From Spirochaetaceae bacterium (GTDB lineage: Bacteria; Spirochaetota; Spirochaetia; Treponematales; Treponemataceae), in the NCBI GenBank assembly GCA_031272345.1, contig JAISTZ010000045.1:1-8764 (forward strand): a DNA stretch of 8,764 nt, read 5' to 3'. This document shows positions 4,757 to 8,764 of this stretch, in pieces (the first letter of the stretch is position 1; each line of letters starts with the position of its first letter). A program made the translations under genes and the position numbers. The notes under the pieces are model-generated. The model was not told the DNA's origin. It was given only the letters and a program-made list of their open reading frames with translations, and made no database searches.

Positions 4757-5749
4757 ATGGCAAGACCAGTAACGATTTTTACAGGACAGTGGGCTGATTT
4801 GCCCTTTGAGGTAATGTGCGGCAAGATCAAGTCCTTTGGGTACGACGGCGTGGAAATCGCCTGTTGGGGCGATCACATGGACGTCAAAAAGGGCGCCACA
4901 GACCCTGCGTACATCGAGGGCCGGAAGGCGATTCTGGCAAAACACGGACTCAAGTGCTGGGCTTTGGGCGCGCACCTTCCAGGCCAGTGCGTGGGGGACC
5001 TCTGGGACCCCAGGCTCGACGGCTTCGCCCCCAGTGAATACGCGGGCAAGCCGGACAAAATCCGGGAGTGGGGCATCCAGGAGATGAAGTACGCGGCCCA
5101 GGCCGCCAAAAACATGGGGGTCAAGGTGGTCACCGGGTTCATGGGGAGCCCCGTGTGGAAATACTGGTACAGCTTCCCCCAGACCACGGAGGACATGATA
5201 AACAACGCCTTCAAGGAGATCGTCAAACTGTGGACGCCGATTCTGGACGAATTCGACAAGTGCGGCGTAAAATTCGCCCTGGAGGTGCACCCCACGGAGA
5301 TCGCCTTCGACTACTACACCGCCCAGCGGCTCCTCAAGGAATTCAACAACCGCCCCACCCTGGGGTTCAACTTCGACCCCTCCCACCTGATTTGGCAGGG
5401 AGTCACCCCCCATATCTTCCTGCGGGACTTTGCCAGCCGGATTTACCACGTGCACATGAAGGACGCGGCGGTCACCCTGGACGGCAAGGCGGGCATCCTG
5501 GGCTCCCACATCGCCTTCGGGGACACCCGGCGGGGCTGGAATTTCCGCTCCCTGGGCCACGGGGACGTTGACTTCGAGAACATCATCCGGGAGCTCAACG
5601 CCATGGACTATCAGGGTCCCCTTTCGGTGGAATGGGAGGACTCGGGCATGGAACGGGAATTCGGCGCAAGGGAGGCCTGCGAATTCGTGCACAAGGTCGA
5701 TTTCGCCCCGTCAAACGTCGCCTTCGACGACGCCATGAAGAAGGACTAG
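4757..5749 (+). CDS. Xylose-isomerase-like TIM-barrel sugar isomerase/epimerase
   Basis: A 330-residue protein of the AP-endonuclease-2/xylose-isomerase-like superfamily (COG1082 type). Conserved metal-site motifs appear in barrel order: FALEVHPTEI (Glu176, His178), NFDPSHL (Asp207, His210), HVHMKDA (His231, His233), then GHGDVDFENI (268-276) and LSVEWED (Glu292). These fit a divalent-metal-dependent isomerase or epimerase, and nothing visible supports DNA repair. GDLWDPRLDGF near 80-90 and KYWYSFP (135-141) may line a substrate pocket. Placed 12 nt after the dehydrogenase, with AAGGAGG directly overlapping that gene's stop, it probably acts on the keto-sugar that enzyme makes (inference). 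A lyase or dehydratase acting on the same intermediate, as known for relatives such as IolE, is an alternative. Confidence 0.9.
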   Translation: MARPVTIFTGQWADLPFEVMCGKIKSFGYDGVEIACWGDHMDVKKGATDPAYIEGRKAILAKHGLKCWALGAHLPGQCVGDLWDPRLDGFAPSEYAGKPDKIREWGIQEMKYAAQAAKNMGVKVVTGFMGSPVWKYWYSFPQTTEDMINNAFKEIVKLWTPILDEFDKCGVKFALEVHPTEIAFDYYTAQRLLKEFNNRPTLGFNFDPSHLIWQGVTPHIFLRDFASRIYHVHMKDAAVTLDGKAGILGSHIAFGDTRRGWNFRSLGHGDVDFENIIRELNAMDYQGPLSVEWEDSGMEREFGAREACEFVHKVDFAPSNVAFDDAMKKD

Positions 5750-5790
5750 TCAATTTGCCGGTCCCGCACACAGAGGAGCAACAGAACATC

Positions 5791-7296
5791 GTGCCAAAGA
5801 ACATACTGTCTATCGAACACATCACCAAACAGTTCTCCGGGGTAAAGGTCCTGGACGACATTTCGGCAGACATACGGGAAGGCGAGATCATGGGGCTCAT
5901 CGGTGAAAACGGGGCCGGCAAATCCACCTTAATAAAAATCATCAGCGGCATCTACCAGCCCAGCGCGGGGCGGCTCCTCCTGGACGGGAAGCCCGTGTCC
6001 GTGCCGGACTACATCACCGCCAAATCCCTGGGGATTGCGATTGTCCCCCAGGAATTCAACCTCATCAACACCCTCACGGTCTACGAAAACATCTTCCTGG
6101 GGAACGAGATACGCAAAAAATCCGGGCTTCTGGACAAGGCGGCCATGCGGGAGGCGGCCTCGAAGCAGCTCGAAAAACTCAAGATGCCCGTGGCGGTGGA
6201 TCACCTGGTGAGCCGCCTCTCTGTGGCGGAAAAACAGATGGTGGAAATCTCCAAGGCCCTCATGCTGAACGCCCGGTTCCTCATCATGGACGAACCCACG
6301 ACGACTCTCACGGGCCGGGAGGTGGCAACCCTGTTTTCCCTCATGGGGGACCTAAAAAAGCAGAACGTCACGATCATTTTTGTGTCCCACAAGCTCACGG
6401 AAATCAAGACGATCTGCGACCGGGTCATCGTGCTGCGGGACGGGAAGCTCATTTCCGTGGACGAGATTGCCGATGTGGACGAAAAAGACATTGCCCGTAA
6501 GATGATCGGGCGCAATTTTCAGCAGGTGTATCCGGAAAAAATCCTCCGGGAGGGGGCGCGCGAGGTCTTCGAGGTCCGGGATATTTCCGTGCCGAATCTC
6601 CTCCGGAATATCTCCTTCACCCTGCGGGAGGGGGAGATTCTTGGGTTTGCGGGCCTGGTTGGGTCGGGGCGGACGGAGCTCGCCGAAGCCGTGATGGGCC
6701 TCCGCCCCGTGTCCGGGGGCAGGGTGTTCCTCCAGGGCAAGGAAGCGCAGATAAAAAAGCCTGCCGACGCGGTGAGGCACGGCCTGGGCTACCTGAGCGA
6801 GGACCGCCAGGGCCGGGGCATTGTGCAGCACTTCACCCTGCCCCAGAACATCACCCTGATTTCCCTCGGGCGTTACCTCCGGGGTATCTTCATCAACGGT
6901 CAGGCGGAGACCATCAAAACCAGGGAATATGTGGAGATGTTCAGGATAGCCGCGGCGTCGATCTTCATGCAGCTGCGCTACCTCTCCGGGGGGAATCAGC
7001 AGAAGGTGTACCTCTCCCGGTGGGTTGACACGAATCCCTCAATCCTGATTCTGGACGAGCCCACCAGGGGCATCGACGTGAGCGCCAAGCAGGAAATCTA
7101 CGAATTCATCCACCGCCTGGCAAGCCGGGGCATTTCCTGTGTCGTCATCTCGTCGGAACTGGAGGAAGTCATCGGGCTTTGCAGCCGGGTGTATGTAATG
7201 AAGGAAGGAACCATCGCCGGATGTGTTGAGGGCGATCACATAAACGAGGAAGAAATCATGTTTTATGCAACCGGCATCAAAGGGGGTCAACTTTAA
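5791..7296 (+). CDS. Ribose-type (CUT2) ABC sugar importer, duplicated ATPase
   Basis: Couples ATP hydrolysis to sugar import at the cytoplasmic face of the inner membrane. Two ABC domains are present. The first has Walker A GENGAGKST (38-46), Q-loop Gln87, signature LSVAEKQ (143-149), Walker B FLIMDEP (163-169) and His200. The second has the degenerate Walker A GLVGSGRTEL (288-297, Arg in place of Lys), signature LSGGNQQ (398-404) and Walker B ILILDEP (418-424), with Ser instead of the switch His. This asymmetry is normal for RbsA/MglA proteins. With GTG at 5791 the protein is 501 residues, the length of E. coli RbsA, and GAGGAG lies 12 nt upstream. A TTG at 5755, with AAGGA 9 nt upstream inside the previous gene, would add 12 residues and is a real alternative. 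The stop overlaps the permease start by one base. Confidence 0.93.
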   Translation: MPKNILSIEHITKQFSGVKVLDDISADIREGEIMGLIGENGAGKSTLIKIISGIYQPSAGRLLLDGKPVSVPDYITAKSLGIAIVPQEFNLINTLTVYENIFLGNEIRKKSGLLDKAAMREAASKQLEKLKMPVAVDHLVSRLSVAEKQMVEISKALMLNARFLIMDEPTTTLTGREVATLFSLMGDLKKQNVTIIFVSHKLTEIKTICDRVIVLRDGKLISVDEIADVDEKDIARKMIGRNFQQVYPEKILREGAREVFEVRDISVPNLLRNISFTLREGEILGFAGLVGSGRTELAEAVMGLRPVSGGRVFLQGKEAQIKKPADAVRHGLGYLSEDRQGRGIVQHFTLPQNITLISLGRYLRGIFINGQAETIKTREYVEMFRIAAASIFMQLRYLSGGNQQKVYLSRWVDTNPSILILDEPTRGIDVSAKQEIYEFIHRLASRGISCVVISSELEEVIGLCSRVYVMKEGTIAGCVEGDHINEEEIMFYATGIKGGQL

Positions 7297-8279
7297 TGGA
7301 AAAAACCGTCAAGGCCGGCGCCGCCGGGTTTATCAAAAATTTCAAGTGGAGCGAGCACACCACGGGTCTGGGGTTCGTGCTGCTCTTTCTCCTTGCCACG
7401 GTGGTGGGGTGGCCGAACTTTCTGCAAGTGCGGAATTTGACGAACATCCTCAGGCAGCAGTCCTACACGGGCATCATCGCCCTGGGCATGACTCTGGTGG
7501 TAATCGCCGGGGGCATCGATCTTTCGGTTGGGTCCATGATGGCCTTCGTGGGGGGCATCACGATTTACGTGCTCAACACCTTCCCGCCGGATTCGCTTGC
7601 CGGGGTGCTCACGGCGATTCTGTTCGTGCTGGTTTTCGGCTCGGTCTGCGGGTTCGTGAACGGCTTCATGGTCACCAAGGGGCGGATCGCCCCCTTCATA
7701 GCCACCCTGGGCACCATGTCGATCTTCCGCTCCCTGATTCAGTATTTTTCCGGGGCGTCGAACATCATGTCAAAGAACACCCTCTATCCCAGAATCGGCT
7801 CGGGAATCATTTTGGGAATCCCCGTGCCCGTGTGGGTCTTCCTGATTCTGGCGGTGGTGATGCACTTCCTGCTCAACAACACCCGCTTCGGGCGCTACGT
7901 CTGCGCCGTGGGGGCCAACGAGCAGGTGGCCCGGTATTCGGCAATCAACGTGCAAATCATAAAGCTCATTCCCTATGTCATCACGGGATTCACCGTGGGG
8001 GTCACGGCCCTGCTCTGGTCAACCCGGATCAACTGCATCCAGTCCTCCGGGGACGGCACGGGATACGAGCTGGAGGCCATAGCCGCCGTGGTTATCGGCG
8101 GCACGTCCATGTCCGGGGGCAAGGGGTCCATCGTGGGCACGGTGCTGGGGGCAATCATGCTGGGCATAATAAACAATATGCTTGTTCTGGGGGGCGTGTC
8201 GTCCTTCCTGCAACAGGCTGTTCGAGGTTTAGTCATTATTGCGGCAGTGTTACTGCAATATAACAGCAATAATAAGTAG
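7296..8279 (+). CDS. Ribose-type ABC sugar importer, permease subunit
   Basis: A 327-residue inner-membrane protein of the BPD_transp_2/RbsC family (E. coli RbsC is 321). It has about eight to ten hydrophobic segments, for example 22-39, 57-72, 100-122, 172-193, 225-241 and 260-290. Family landmarks are GGIDLSVGS (72-80) in the second or third helix, the cytoplasmic coupling region NTRFGRYVCAVGANEQVA (195-212), and GTGYELEAIAAVVIGGTSMS (254-273) with GGKGS. It would form the channel with the duplicated ATPase. The ATG overlaps the ATPase stop (TAATG), and AGGGGG lies 9 nt upstream, so the two are translationally coupled. The C-terminus ends in a polar QYNSNNK tail. The substrate is not predictable from the permease. 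Confidence 0.94.
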   Translation: MEKTVKAGAAGFIKNFKWSEHTTGLGFVLLFLLATVVGWPNFLQVRNLTNILRQQSYTGIIALGMTLVVIAGGIDLSVGSMMAFVGGITIYVLNTFPPDSLAGVLTAILFVLVFGSVCGFVNGFMVTKGRIAPFIATLGTMSIFRSLIQYFSGASNIMSKNTLYPRIGSGIILGIPVPVWVFLILAVVMHFLLNNTRFGRYVCAVGANEQVARYSAINVQIIKLIPYVITGFTVGVTALLWSTRINCIQSSGDGTGYELEAIAAVVIGGTSMSGGKGSIVGTVLGAIMLGIINNMLVLGGVSSFLQQAVRGLVIIAAVLLQYNSNNK

Positions 8280-8288
8280 GAGGTTCAA

Positions 8289-8764
8289 ATGAAAAAAGCA
8301 GTGTTCGCGCTTATGTGCGCACTCCTCGTCGGGTCCTTCGCCTTTGCGGGCGGATCGAAGGATGCCGGGTCCGGCGTAGTCAAAATCGGCGTAGCGGTCC
8401 CCACGGCGGACCACGGCTGGACCGGGGGTATCGGCTGGTGGGCCGACCACGCGGTGAGCGAGATTTCCAGCAAGTACGCCGGAAAGGTTGAATTCCGGGT
8501 CGTCCACTCGGCCAACGCGACCGACCAGGTCCGTGACGTGGAAAACCTCGGTTCCTGGGGCATGAATTACCTGGTGATTCTTCCCCACGAATCAGCGCCC
8601 CTTACCCCGATCGTAAAGCAATACCACGACCAGGGCGTAAAGTGTATCGTCGTTGACCGGGGCCTCACGGACACGAGCTTCGGCTACGTGAACCTGGCCG
8701 GGGACAATCCCGGGTTGGGCCGGGAGAGCGGCAAGTGGATGGCGGCCCAGATGAAGGCAGAGGG
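8289..8764 (+). CDS. Periplasmic sugar-binding protein of the importer (3' end missing)
   Basis: The first 158 codons are visible. A Sec signal peptide (MKKAVFALMCALLVGSFAFA) ends near Ala20; there is no lipobox, and Cys10 lies inside the hydrophobic core. The mature protein starts GGSKDAG, a start common in treponemal binding proteins. The first lobe shows the Peripla_BP_4 pattern: VKIGVAVPTADHGWTGG (31-47), a Trp-Trp pair (50-51), then DQVRDVENLGSWGMNYLVIL (79-98), HESAPLTPIVK (100-110), CIVVDRGL and NLAGDNPGLGRESG. Aromatic residues of this kind usually stack on sugar rings. AGGAGG, overlapping the permease stop, is 5 nt before the ATG. It is last in the visible operon, about 30-35 kDa if full length; the remainder lies beyond the window. 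Confidence 0.92.
   Translation, partial: MKKAVFALMCALLVGSFAFAGGSKDAGSGVVKIGVAVPTADHGWTGGIGWWADHAVSEISSKYAGKVEFRVVHSANATDQVRDVENLGSWGMNYLVILPHESAPLTPIVKQYHDQGVKCIVVDRGLTDTSFGYVNLAGDNPGLGRESGKWMAAQMKAE

Noticed and set aside
4736..5692. Long minus-strand frame opposite the TIM-barrel gene
   Set aside because: Same reason: antisense shadow with no recognisable domain.
5632..5790. ATG start at 5632 for the ATPase, overlapping the TIM-barrel gene by over 100 bases
   Set aside because: Gives a basic N-terminal extension not found in the family and reads the end of the previous gene in the wrong frame.
7265..8263. Second plus-strand frame overlapping the permease
   Set aside because: His/Gly/Arg-rich and without membrane helices; the other frame is a clear RbsC-type permease.
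8220..8275. Stem-loop near the permease-binding protein junction that might raise binding-protein mRNA levels
   Set aside because: Only short imperfect arms (ATTG/CAAT with CAGT/ACTG) inside the coding sequence; too weak to call.

Overview
The window looks like a chromosomal segment from a moderately GC-rich Gram-negative-type bacterium, most plausibly a spirochaete such as a termite-gut Treponema. The reasons are a putative spirochaete-style lipoprotein, a Gly-Gly-Ser-Lys-Asp start to the mature periplasmic binding protein, and the overall protein style. The genus is an inference; there is no rRNA or other marker in the window.

Layout. (1) 1-1098, minus strand: the 5' part of an unrecognised small gene cut by the window edge, a terminator-promoter junction, and a 257-residue lipoprotein. 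(2) 1099-1735: a 637-base region without an established gene, packed with at least ten stem-loops. A strong minus-strand promoter (TTGACA-17-TATGAT) at its far end would give the lipoprotein a structured leader of about 550 nt. (3) 1736-2074, plus strand: a visibly AT-richer gene for a small XRE/Cro-type repressor-like protein, divergent from that promoter. Repeated and palindromic AT-rich motifs cover the promoter and are candidate operators. (4) 2083-2137: a REP-like 15-bp perfect inverted repeat. (5) 2179-2484: two tiny membrane proteins (67 and 32 aa), the first apparently read from a leaderless mRNA. (6) 2569-3438: argB, N-acetylglutamate kinase, again with a promoter so close that the mRNA should be essentially leaderless. 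(7) 3471-8764: a tight sugar or cyclitol uptake and catabolism operon. It starts with a textbook promoter (TTGACA-17-TAGAAT) whose -35 box lies inside a palindrome, followed by a Gfo/Idh/MocA dehydrogenase, a xylose-isomerase-like TIM-barrel protein, and a ribose-type (CUT2) ABC importer in the order ATPase, permease, binding protein. The binding protein is cut by the window end.

How the genes work together. In the last block the binding protein captures a carbohydrate-like ligand in the periplasm, the permease and duplicated-domain ATPase import it, and the dehydrogenase and TIM-barrel enzyme probably carry out the first oxidation and isomerisation or epimerisation steps. The substrate cannot be read from the sequence, and no kinase or dedicated regulator lies within the window. 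argB is a housekeeping arginine-pathway gene with its own promoter. The most unusual parts are the XRE-controlled divergent promoter with its long structured leader, and the two leaderless transcripts.
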